From: Gimesia chilikensis | Lineage (GTDB): Bacteria > Planctomycetota > Planctomycetia > Planctomycetales > Planctomycetaceae | DNA length: 64,000 nt | Assembly: GCF_007744075.1 (NCBI RefSeq) | Contig: NZ_CP036266.1 | Coordinates: forward strand, 3,271,748 to 3,335,747 | Direction: 5' to 3' | Shown: positions 48,756 to 56,515 of the stretch, one piece after another | Numbering within the stretch: the first letter of the stretch is position 1 | Layout: each line of letters opens with the position of its first letter | Notes under the pieces: generated by a model | What the model was told of the DNA's origin: nothing | Seen by the model: only the letters and a program-made list of their open reading frames with translations | Databases searched by the model: none | Translations under genes and position numbers: made by a program

Positions 48756-50405
48756 ATGAAACATCCCGCTCCTCAGCCCCGAATTCAGGTCTGCTCTCAA
48801 TCAGGCCGCAGCGGAAAAGTGTCAGGCCTGGTGATCGCCGGCGGCTCGGTCGTCTTTCTGGTGATCATGCTGGTGTTGCTGGTCTATACGCCGCCTAAAG
48901 ATACTCCTTCGTCGTCTACAACAAAGACAGACTCATCCAGTTCACAAACAGACGAATCCGAGGGGGGTGACTCCACTGCTGATCCGGAAGAGAATGCCCT
49001 GGTGATGTACTGTGCCGCGGGGATCAAACCGCCGGTCGCCGCGATGGCAGCCCAATTTGCCGAAGAAGAATTTGGCATGCCGGTTCACCTGCAGTACGGC
49101 GGGTCTGGTACCCTGCTCAGTAATCTGCAGGTGGCGAAAAAAGGAGACCTCTACCTGGCAGCCGATACGAGCTACATCGAGATTGCCCGTGAAAAGGGGC
49201 TGGTCGACGAAGCGGTGAGCGTGGCCCGGATGCATCCGGTGATCATGGTGCAGAAAGGGAATCCGAAGGGCATCAAGTCAATCGATGATCTGCTCAAAGA
49301 GAATGTCACCGTGGCCCTGGCGAATCCCGATGCCGCCTCGATTGGCAAATTGACCAAAAAAGTTCTGACGCAACACGGTAAATGGGAATCCCTTTCCAAG
49401 TCAGCCCGGGTGTTTAAGCCGACGGTATCGGAAATTGCAACCGACGTGATGCTGGGGGCCGTTGATGCCGCGATCGTCTGGGATGCGACCGTGAATCAGC
49501 ATCCGGAAAAAGCAGACATGGTGGATATTCCCGAGTTCACCGAAGCAATCAAGAATGTAACCGTGGCCGTATTGACCTCTACGGAAAAGCCCCGGGAAGC
49601 GTTGATGTTTGCCCGTTATCTGCAGGCACCTGAAAAGGGGCAGAAAGCGTTTGCGGAGCTGGGCTACGAGACGGTTAAAGGCGATAAGTGGGATCCGCAT
49701 CCGACCATTCTGCTGTTCAGCGGTGGTGTGAACCGGCTGGCGATTCAGGATACGCTCAAAGAGTTCGAAGAGCGCGAAGGGGTGACAATCAATACGGTCT
49801 TTAACGGCTGTGGTATTCTGGTGGGGCAGATCAACAGTGGTCAACGTCCCGATGCTTACTTCGCCTGTGATACTTCTTACATGGTGCAGGTGCAGCCCAA
49901 GTTCAGCATTCCCCTGACCGTGGCGGAAACCGATATGGTGGTGATCGTTGAGAAAGGAAACCCGAAGCAGATCAAGTCCATCTATGATCTGGCCGGCAAG
50001 GATGTGCGGGTGGGCCTGGCGCATCACGAGCAGAGTGCCCTGGGCGCATTGACGAAAAATCTGCTGACCTCCCTGAAAAAGGATGATCAAAATCTGTATG
50101 ACCTCGTACAGCCCAATGTGAAAACCAATACGCCGACTGCAGATCTGCTGGTCAATCAGTTGCGTACGGGCTCGCTTGATGCTGCGATAGTTTACCGGGC
50201 GAATCTGCCTTACGTCAAAGACAAGGTCGACATCATAGAAATCAAAGAGGGGGACCCCCTGGCCGAACAGCCGATTGCGATTCTGAAAACGACCGATTAT
50301 CCGAATCTGATGCAGCGTCTGGTGGATAAACTGACTTCCAATCCTTCGCGTGGCATTTTCGAATCGATCGGCTTCCGCTGGCGGATTACACCGGAGTCAC
50401 TATGA
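48756..50405 (+). CDS. ABC substrate-binding protein with two tandem ModA-like domains
   Basis: A 549-residue protein. The N-terminus has a transmembrane anchor (about 25-47) followed by a Ser/Thr/Glu linker (50-82). Two copies of the molybdate-binding-protein fold follow. The first (about 85-310) has VMYCAAGIKPPV, LQYGGSGTLL, DAAIVWDATV. The second (about 315-549) has LLFSGGVNRLAI, FNGCGILVGQ, DAAIVYRANL. Both keep the Ser/Gly-rich anion loops typical of the ModA/WtpA group, so each could hold an oxyanion such as molybdate or tungstate. The stop overlaps the permease start by four bases. Usually ModA has one such domain. Confidence 0.9.
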   Translation: MKHPAPQPRIQVCSQSGRSGKVSGLVIAGGSVVFLVIMLVLLVYTPPKDTPSSSTTKTDSSSSQTDESEGGDSTADPEENALVMYCAAGIKPPVAAMAAQFAEEEFGMPVHLQYGGSGTLLSNLQVAKKGDLYLAADTSYIEIAREKGLVDEAVSVARMHPVIMVQKGNPKGIKSIDDLLKENVTVALANPDAASIGKLTKKVLTQHGKWESLSKSARVFKPTVSEIATDVMLGAVDAAIVWDATVNQHPEKADMVDIPEFTEAIKNVTVAVLTSTEKPREALMFARYLQAPEKGQKAFAELGYETVKGDKWDPHPTILLFSGGVNRLAIQDTLKEFEEREGVTINTVFNGCGILVGQINSGQRPDAYFACDTSYMVQVQPKFSIPLTVAETDMVVIVEKGNPKQIKSIYDLAGKDVRVGLAHHEQSALGALTKNLLTSLKKDDQNLYDLVQPNVKTNTPTADLLVNQLRTGSLDAAIVYRANLPYVKDKVDIIEIKEGDPLAEQPIAILKTTDYPNLMQRLVDKLTSNPSRGIFESIGFRWRITPESL

Positions 50406-51355
50406 GTGCGTCGAATTCTGAAGAATCTCCTCGCACATGGAAGTCGCGTTCTGATCTCCCCTTTTATGCCGTGTTTGTGGCCGTCAGTGCCGTATACATT
50501 CTGTTGATCGTGGCGATGCTGGCTGCGGAGACGACGTATACGACTCCCGGTCATATCATGCGGTCGTTTCAGAAGCCGGAAATCCGCTATGCGATCTGGT
50601 TGAGCCTGGTTTCCTGTGCGATTACGACCGTGCTTTCGCTCTGGGTCTCGGTACCCATTGGCTACCTGATGTCGCGGCATCAGTTTCCGGGAAAGACGCT
50701 GATAGACGCGATTCTGGATATTCCGATCGTGCTCCCTCCCCTGGTCATCGGTCTTTGTCTGTTGATACTGTTTCAGATCCAGTTACCCCAGTTTGAATGG
50801 CTGAATGAAATGGTGGCGGCGAAGTCTGGCATCGTGTATGACAAGGTGGCTGCAGCGGCCGTCGCGGACCAGACACAGTCACTGGATGAGTTGATTCGCA
50901 AGATCACCAAAGTGCTGTTTGGGCGGGCTATCGGGGTGACTTACGAGATTCCGAGTATCATTCTCGCACAGTTTATGGTGGCGTGTGCCTTTGCCGTACG
51001 GACGATGCGGGTCACTTTCGACCAGATCGGTCCCCGCTATGAACAGGTAGCGTTGACCTTGGGATGCAACCGGGGGCAGGCTTTCTGGCGGGTCGTCTTT
51101 CCGCAGGCCTATCGGGGACTGCTGGCTGCAGCGACCCTGGCGTGGGCCCGCTCGCTGGGAGAATTTGGCCCGATTCTGATCTTCTCGGGGGCGACCCGGA
51201 TGAAAACCGAGGTGCTGCCGACAACCGTGTTTCTGGAACTGACCGTGGGAAATATCGAGGGGGCCGTAGCCGCTTCCCTGATTATGGTTGTTTCCGCCCT
51301 GATTGTGCTGGTGATTGCCCGCATGTTTGGTCTGACCCGCTCGGCGGCGATATAG
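50402..51355 (+). CDS. molybdate-type ABC transporter permease (ModB-like)
   Basis: A 317-residue inner-membrane permease. Helices are seen at about 20-45, 60-85, 105-125, 180-205 and 280-305. The cytoplasmic EAA loop is near residues 215-245 (ALTLGCNRGQAFWRVVFPQAYRGLLAAATLAWARSLGEFGP region), with SLGEFGPI typical of molybdate/sulfate permeases. Between helices at about 135-180 there is an insertion of roughly 45 residues (KSGIVYDKVAAAAVADQTQS and following), longer than in E. coli ModB. Start ATGA overlaps the binding-protein gene. Confidence 0.88.
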   Translation: MSASNSEESPRTWKSRSDLPFYAVFVAVSAVYILLIVAMLAAETTYTTPGHIMRSFQKPEIRYAIWLSLVSCAITTVLSLWVSVPIGYLMSRHQFPGKTLIDAILDIPIVLPPLVIGLCLLILFQIQLPQFEWLNEMVAAKSGIVYDKVAAAAVADQTQSLDELIRKITKVLFGRAIGVTYEIPSIILAQFMVACAFAVRTMRVTFDQIGPRYEQVALTLGCNRGQAFWRVVFPQAYRGLLAAATLAWARSLGEFGPILIFSGATRMKTEVLPTTVFLELTVGNIEGAVAASLIMVVSALIVLVIARMFGLTRSAAI

Positions 51356-51438
51356 ATATAAATAGCGGCGGTACTTTGCACCGCGACTGGAAATATGATT
51401 TGAGAACAGGTGGCGATGTTCGCCTGATAAGTTGAAAT

Positions 51439-52155
51439 ATGATTTCGGTAAAAAACCTTTGTGTACAAGTGGGTGACTTCCGGCTGAACGATGTCAGCTT
51501 TGAAATTCCTCAGGGGCATTACGCCGTACTGATGGGGAAAACGGGGAGCGGGAAGACGACCATTCTGGAGACGATCTGCGGTCTGAAAAAAGTGCAGTCG
51601 GGCGAAGTCTTCCTGAATGGCAAAGACATGACTCATGCCAAACCGGCTGAGCGTGAGATCGGATATGTGCCCCAGGAAGGCGTGCTGTTCCATACGATGA
51701 CGGTCAAAGATAATCTGGCATTCGCTTTGGAAATCCGTAAGTGGAAGCAACGCGAGATTGACGAACGCGTCGATGAACTCGCGAACCTGCTGGGTATCAC
51801 CGGATTATTGAACCGGACCCCACACGGCTTAAGCGGTGGAGAGACACAACGGGTGTCTCTGGGACGTGCGCTGGCGGCCCGGCCTGGGATTCTGTGTCTG
51901 GATGAACCCTTGAGTGCGCTGGATGAAGATACGCGTGGAGAGATCTGCGATCTGTTGAACAATGTTCAGCACGTGACCGGTGTGACAGCGCTGCACATCA
52001 CTCATAATATCTCCGAATCGGAACGTCTGGGAGATGTGAAATTGACGATCAACAATGGTAAGCTGAGTATGCTGCCCGGCGGAAATCCGAAGAAAACCGT
52101 CGCCAGTCCGAACACGGAACCTTCTGAAACTCCAGCTGACACGAGAGCTCACTAA
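51439..52155 (+). CDS. molybdate-type ABC transporter ATP-binding protein (ModC-like)
   Basis: A 238-residue ATPase. Walker A GKTGSGKTTILE, Q-loop YVPQEGVLF, signature LSGGETQRVSLGRAL, Walker B ILCLDEPLSALDE and switch His HITHNISESE. It lacks the C-terminal TOBE domain of E. coli ModC, as many planctomycete and archaeal homologues do. The gene lies 83 bases after the permease and one base before the MoaD-like gene. Confidence 0.9.
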   Translation: MISVKNLCVQVGDFRLNDVSFEIPQGHYAVLMGKTGSGKTTILETICGLKKVQSGEVFLNGKDMTHAKPAEREIGYVPQEGVLFHTMTVKDNLAFALEIRKWKQREIDERVDELANLLGITGLLNRTPHGLSGGETQRVSLGRALAARPGILCLDEPLSALDEDTRGEICDLLNNVQHVTGVTALHITHNISESERLGDVKLTINNGKLSMLPGGNPKKTVASPNTEPSETPADTRAH

Positions 52156-52156
52156 C

Positions 52157-52435
52157 ATGAAAATTGCGGTCGAATATACAGCCCAGGTCAAAAAAGCGGC
52201 TGGTGTCGGAAGAGAAGAATTTGAAGTCCCCGCGGGCACGACGCTGCAGGAACTGGTCAAGACTGTGGCTGAGTCGCGGGCCGATTCACTGAAGCCACTG
52301 CTGTTCCCTGCCGGCGAGGCCCTGCATCCTTCCATGCTGTTGTTTGTTTCCAATGAACAGGTGCTGTGGGATGAACCGCTGACGCTGGAACCGCATCACA
52401 GCGTTACGATCCTTTCCCCGATCTCCGGAGGATGA
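52157..52435 (+). CDS. MoaD/ThiS family sulfur-carrier protein
   Basis: A 92-residue ubiquitin-fold protein ending in the Gly-Gly tail (SPISGG) that is adenylated and thiocarboxylated by E1-like enzymes. The fold pattern is EVPAGTTLQELVKTVAE, LLFPAGEALHPSMLLFVSNEQV and VTILSPISGG. It could be a molybdopterin synthase small subunit or another sulfur donor. It follows the ATPase by one base and precedes the E1-like gene by 48 bases, so it is likely the partner of both. Confidence 0.9.
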   Translation: MKIAVEYTAQVKKAAGVGREEFEVPAGTTLQELVKTVAESRADSLKPLLFPAGEALHPSMLLFVSNEQVLWDEPLTLEPHHSVTILSPISGG

Positions 52436-52483
52436 TATCCTCGTCTTTTTAACTGACCTCACGCAATTCAGCCTGAAGGAGAC

Positions 52484-53236
52484 ATGATGTCTGGTTTCGC
52501 TCCCCTGACAGATGAAGAACGAGCCGTTTACGAGTGGCAGATCTGGGTGCCCGAGTTCGGCGAAGCCGGGCAGGAGAAGCTGAAGAATGCGTCGGTGCTG
52601 GTTTCACGTTGTGGCGGTCTGGGGAGTGTTGTGGCTTATGAACTGGCTGCTGCGGGAGTCGGCAAGCTGGTCCTGGCTCACGCCGGGAATGTGAAACCGA
52701 GCGATCTGAACCGGCAGCTGTTGATGACGCATGACTGGCTGGGAAAGCCACGCGTTGAATCCGCAGAGCGGCGTTTGAAGGAACTGAATCCACGGCTGGA
52801 GATCGTGGCGATCCAGGAAAATATTTCGGAAGAGAATGCAGTGGCGATTGTGGATCAGGTAGATCTGATCGTCGACTGTGCACCGCTCTTCCCCGAGCGG
52901 TATGCCATGAATCGGCAGTCCGTTCTGCAGCAGAAACCACTGATCGAGTGCGCGATGTACGATCTCGAAGCACAAATCACGACCTTTCTACCCGGTGAGA
53001 CCGGGTGCCTGGCCTGTCTGTATCCCGATGATCCCCCGGCCTGGAAACGGGAGTTTCCCGTGTTTGGTGCGGTTTCGGGAACCGTGGGTTGCATGGCGGC
53101 GATGGAGGCCATCAAGGTGCTCGCGGGGTTTGGCGAGACGCTGGCCAATCAACTGCTGATGTTTGATCTGCGCGACATGACATTTCACCGCAACCGGATT
53201 CAGCGCCGTTCCGATTGCCCGGTCTGTGGAGCCTGA
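52484..53236 (+). CDS. HesA/MoeB/ThiF family adenylyltransferase
   Basis: A 250-residue E1-like enzyme that adenylates the C-terminus of a MoaD/ThiS protein. Nucleotide loop SRCGGLGSVVAYELA, DLNRQLLMTHDWLGKPRVESA (Arg and Lys of the ATP site present), VDCAPLFPERYAMN (the catalytic Asp present). Zinc site: CLACL and CPVCG. Compared with MoeB, the usual DxD before the Asn is AHAG, the Asn of SNLQRQ is Asp, and the Asn after the Asp-Cys-Thr-Asp motif is absent, so it is HesA-like rather than classical MoeB. The nearby MoaD-like protein is its expected substrate. Confidence 0.9.
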   Translation: MMSGFAPLTDEERAVYEWQIWVPEFGEAGQEKLKNASVLVSRCGGLGSVVAYELAAAGVGKLVLAHAGNVKPSDLNRQLLMTHDWLGKPRVESAERRLKELNPRLEIVAIQENISEENAVAIVDQVDLIVDCAPLFPERYAMNRQSVLQQKPLIECAMYDLEAQITTFLPGETGCLACLYPDDPPAWKREFPVFGAVSGTVGCMAAMEAIKVLAGFGETLANQLLMFDLRDMTFHRNRIQRRSDCPVCGA

Positions 53237-53278
53237 CTCCACTTCCAATACGATTGATAAAAACTGCAGGGAGATCCG

Positions 53279-54709
53279 ATGAAAAATAACATACAGCGTT
53301 ATCTGGTGGTCCTGGTTCTGGCGGGAATCGTGACGGTCGGGGGGAATAGCCGACTGTCAGCAGCCGAAGCGAAACAGCAGACCGAATGGAAAGCCGTAGC
53401 GGCGTCGGTGGTGATTACTCCCGAGAAACCGATGTGGATGGCCGGTTATGCAGCCCGCACGGAACCTTCCAAGGGGAAAGTACACGATCTGTATGCCAAG
53501 CTACTGATTCTGGAAGACAGCCGTGGCAAGAAACTGGTGATGATCACGACCGACCTGATTGGTATCACCCCTGCCCTGCGTGATCCGATTGCGGCCCGCC
53601 TGGAAGAAGATTTTCAGATTCCCGCTGCGGCACTGTTGATGAATGCCTCGCATACGCACTGCGGACCGGAGCTGAGAGAAAAGAAAGCCAGCCGTCGGGG
53701 ACTGGGCGGTGACCGTGGTGCCCAGGCGCGGGTTTATACGCAGGAGCTGGTGCGAAAACTGGTGGCCGCGATTGGGGAAGCCCTTCCTCAACTGGAGCCA
53801 GCCGTGCTCAAGTATTCGTATGGACGCGCCGGTTTTTCGATGAACCGCCGCTTGCCTACCGAGAACGGAGTGATTAATAGCCCGCATCCTCAAGGTCCCG
53901 TCGATCAACGGGTGCCCGTGCTGATGGTCGAACGGCCCGACAGTTCTCTGATGGCGGTACTGTTCGGTTATGCCTGTCATAATACGACACTCAGTTTCTA
54001 CCAGTTCTGTGGTGACTATGCGGGCTATGCCCAGGAATATCTGCAAGCTGACCACCCGGGGACCGTGGCGATGTTCATGATGGGGTGTGGCGGGGATCAG
54101 AACCCTTACCCGCGACGGACGCTCGACCTGGCGAAGCAGCACGGAAGGGCGCTGGCCAATGCGGTTGAGACGGCTATCTCTGTGAAACAACCTCGCCTGA
54201 TTCACGGTCCGTTGGGAGTGGCGATGGGCGATGTGGAACTGGAGTTTGCGACTCCCCCCACCAAAGCAGAACTGCTCAAGCAGAAAGAGAATGGCAACAA
54301 GTATGAGGTAAGTCACGCGACGCGTCTGCTGGACCAACTGGAGGAACGGGGCGGTATTCAGACCGAATATGCTTTTCCGCTGCAGGTGGTTCAGTTTGGA
54401 AAAGACCTGACCCTGGTGGCGGTCTGCGGCGAGACCGTGGTCGATTATTCGCATCGCTTCCAGAAAGAGCTGAAGTCGGGCCATGGTGCGGGTGAAACCG
54501 ATCCGATTGTCTGGGTTGCCGGCTATTCGAACCATGTGTTCGGCTACCTGCCCAGCCTGCGGGTCCTGAAAGAGGGAGGCTATGAAGGCGCCCGGGCGAT
54601 GATTTACTCTTCTTATCCCGGTCCGTTTAAAGAGTCGGTCGAAGCGCGTGTGGCTGCGAAAGTGCATCAGCTGACCGAACAGGCCCGCCGCGAGGTACTG
54701 GGGGATTAA
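53279..54709 (+). CDS. neutral/alkaline ceramidase-like secreted hydrolase
   Basis: A 476-residue protein with a signal peptide (cleaved near SAAEAK) and the N-terminal domain of neutral/alkaline non-lysosomal ceramidases. Features: VVITPEKPMWMAGYAAR, MITTDLIGI, NASHTHCGPE (zinc-binding His), YACHNTTLSFYQFCGDYAG, MGCGGDQNPYPR (metal site). Ceramidase activity is only the family label; planctomycete members may act on other amides or sugars. GGGAG lies before the ATG. It is the ninth gene of the co-directional array, 43 bases behind the E1 gene. Confidence 0.88.
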   Translation: MKNNIQRYLVVLVLAGIVTVGGNSRLSAAEAKQQTEWKAVAASVVITPEKPMWMAGYAARTEPSKGKVHDLYAKLLILEDSRGKKLVMITTDLIGITPALRDPIAARLEEDFQIPAAALLMNASHTHCGPELREKKASRRGLGGDRGAQARVYTQELVRKLVAAIGEALPQLEPAVLKYSYGRAGFSMNRRLPTENGVINSPHPQGPVDQRVPVLMVERPDSSLMAVLFGYACHNTTLSFYQFCGDYAGYAQEYLQADHPGTVAMFMMGCGGDQNPYPRRTLDLAKQHGRALANAVETAISVKQPRLIHGPLGVAMGDVELEFATPPTKAELLKQKENGNKYEVSHATRLLDQLEERGGIQTEYAFPLQVVQFGKDLTLVAVCGETVVDYSHRFQKELKSGHGAGETDPIVWVAGYSNHVFGYLPSLRVLKEGGYEGARAMIYSSYPGPFKESVEARVAAKVHQLTEQARREVLGD

Positions 54710-54726
54710 TCTCGTTGAGCGAACAA

Positions 54727-54766
54727 CAGAAACCGGGGGCAGCGCAGCAGCGGTCCCCGGTTTCTG
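54727..54766 (+). terminator. terminator-like hairpin after the ceramidase-like gene
   Basis: CAGAAACCGGGG pairs with CCCCGGTTTCTG across a 16-base loop (12 perfect pairs). Only a short T/C-rich tail follows, so it may be a weak or Rho-assisted terminator. It ends the long array that starts at 45407. Confidence 0.65.
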
Positions 54767-54967
54767 CGTTTCAGGGGTGTTCTCTGGTCTGAAATATTTC
54801 CTGATGAGAGCTGTGAATTGCCGTTATGGGCAGTTTCTCCTAAATCGAAATTGATTTTTGTCGCAGGATGGCTAGAATCCCTAAGAGCCTGTCTGTCAGG
54901 TCATACCGTAAAATCTTCCAATCAGCGTGTCTTCGATTCGACGGTGAGAAAGTTCACCGATTTTTGA

Positions 54968-56071
54968 ATGAATTCCAGCAAAATGCGCCGCCAGATCGTC
55001 TTTGAGGCGGCCCGACTGATGTATTCCCGTCAGGAAACTGAGTACTATCGCGCCAAAATGAAAGCAGCCCGCAAGGTCTGCCAGGGCTGGGTCAAACCGG
55101 CCGATCTTCCCAGTAACCGCGAAATCCGGGACGAAATTCAGCGTTTCGCCTGTACATTCGAGGGAGAGTCGCGCACCGAAAACCTGCTGGCGATGCGGCT
55201 GCAGGCCCTGCGTTATCTGCGACTCTTCAAGGCGTTTCACCCAAAAATTATCGGCAGTACCCTCACGGGTCATATCCGACAGGGATCGGATATTGATATC
55301 CATGTCTTTTCACACAGTTGTGAAGCAGTGACGACACAGCTGGATGAAGAGGGAACGCCGTATCATGTCGAGCACAAGACGGTGAAGAAACACGGGGAAG
55401 AACGCGTGTTTACACACATTCATGTGCAGGACACTTATCCGGTTGAACTGACGCTGTATCCGACAGAAAAATCGAGTTACGGCTTCAAATGTTCGATTAC
55501 GGGGAAACGGATCGAACGCGCCACCCTGCCCGAGTTCGAACAGTTGCTGGAGCAGGATTATCCCGGTATCGATCTGGATCAAAGGCTGGCAGAAGTCGAG
55601 GAGAGTGTGGACCGCTTCCAGATTTACCGTATGCTGCTTCTGCCGCTGGCCGCGGTGAAGCAGTCAAAGAAATATCACCCCGAGGGGGACGCGTTATACC
55701 ACAGTCTGCAGGTTTATGATCTGGCCTGTGACGAACTGCCTTACGACGAAGAATTTCAGCTCGCGGCACTGCTGCACGATGTGGGCAAAGCCATCGATTC
55801 GAAGAATCATGTCGAGGCAGGCTTGCAGGCGCTGGAAGGATTTATTACAGATCGAACTGCCTGGTTGATCGAACATCACATGGAGGCCCACCTGATCCGG
55901 TCGGGGACGATCGGTGCCCGGGCCCGTCGACGGCTGATGGCCAACGAAAATTACGAAGACCTGCTGCTGCTGGAAGAATGCGATCACAGTGGTCGCGAGC
56001 CGGGAGTGCAGGTGCCGGACGTGGATGACGCGCTGGAATCCATCCGCGAACTATCCCGCTTGTGCAGTTAA
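54968..56071 (+). CDS. nucleotidyltransferase-HD domain fusion protein
   Basis: A 367-residue soluble protein. The N-terminal part (about 75-160) contains a DNA-polymerase-beta-type nucleotidyltransferase core: GSTLTGHIRQGSDIDIHVF, with the first two catalytic Asp in SDIDI and a third acidic residue in VELTLYP. The C-terminal part (about 230-340) is an HD phosphohydrolase: YHSLQVYDLA, then LAALLHDVGKAID, then HHMEAHLIRSG. This combination resembles GlnD-type or CCA-adding/HD enzymes, but without their other domains, and the substrate is unknown. The translation could begin at ATG 54968 or 54983. It is the first gene after the terminator. Confidence 0.85.
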   Translation: MNSSKMRRQIVFEAARLMYSRQETEYYRAKMKAARKVCQGWVKPADLPSNREIRDEIQRFACTFEGESRTENLLAMRLQALRYLRLFKAFHPKIIGSTLTGHIRQGSDIDIHVFSHSCEAVTTQLDEEGTPYHVEHKTVKKHGEERVFTHIHVQDTYPVELTLYPTEKSSYGFKCSITGKRIERATLPEFEQLLEQDYPGIDLDQRLAEVEESVDRFQIYRMLLLPLAAVKQSKKYHPEGDALYHSLQVYDLACDELPYDEEFQLAALLHDVGKAIDSKNHVEAGLQALEGFITDRTAWLIEHHMEAHLIRSGTIGARARRRLMANENYEDLLLLEECDHSGREPGVQVPDVDDALESIRELSRLCS

Positions 56072-56143
56072 ACTGCTGCTCAATCAGAATCGCTTTACCA
56101 GAAATCAGATCACAATTGAAATAAAGAGAGAGAGGAACTTTCG

Positions 56144-56515
56144 ATGACGAAACGAGTACTCAGTGTCGGGCAATGTATGCCGGATGCCAGTGCGTTAAGC
56201 CGTTTTCTGAATACCCATTTTGAAGTCCAGATCGATGAGTCGGACGTGGAACAGGATACGCTCGAGAAGCTGAAAACCACCGCTTACGACCTGGTAATGA
56301 TCAATCGCAAACTGGATGCGGACTACAGCGACGGTATCGAACTGATGCAGACCATCAAAAACACGCCCGACGTGAAGCCCTGCACGCTGATGCTGGTTTC
56401 GAACTTTCCGGAGTACCAGGAACAGGCAGTTGAAGTGGGTGCCGCGTACGGAATCGGTAAAAACGAATATCGCAGCCCGGAAACCGTGGCCCGCCTGCAG
56501 CCTTACCTGGGCTGA
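56144..56515 (+). CDS. pseudo-receiver domain protein
   Basis: A 123-residue protein with the fold of a response-regulator receiver but without the phospho-acceptor: the strand-1 acidic pair is absent (VLSVGQCMPD) and the strand-3 Asp is Asn (DLVMINRKLDADYSDG). The Lys of strand 5 is retained (GIGKNEY). It is probably not phosphorylated and may act as an interaction module. AGAGGA lies eight bases before the ATG. The last 13 bases overlap the end of the convergent amidohydrolase gene. Confidence 0.75.
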   Translation: MTKRVLSVGQCMPDASALSRFLNTHFEVQIDESDVEQDTLEKLKTTAYDLVMINRKLDADYSDGIELMQTIKNTPDVKPCTLMLVSNFPEYQEQAVEVGAAYGIGKNEYRSPETVARLQPYLG

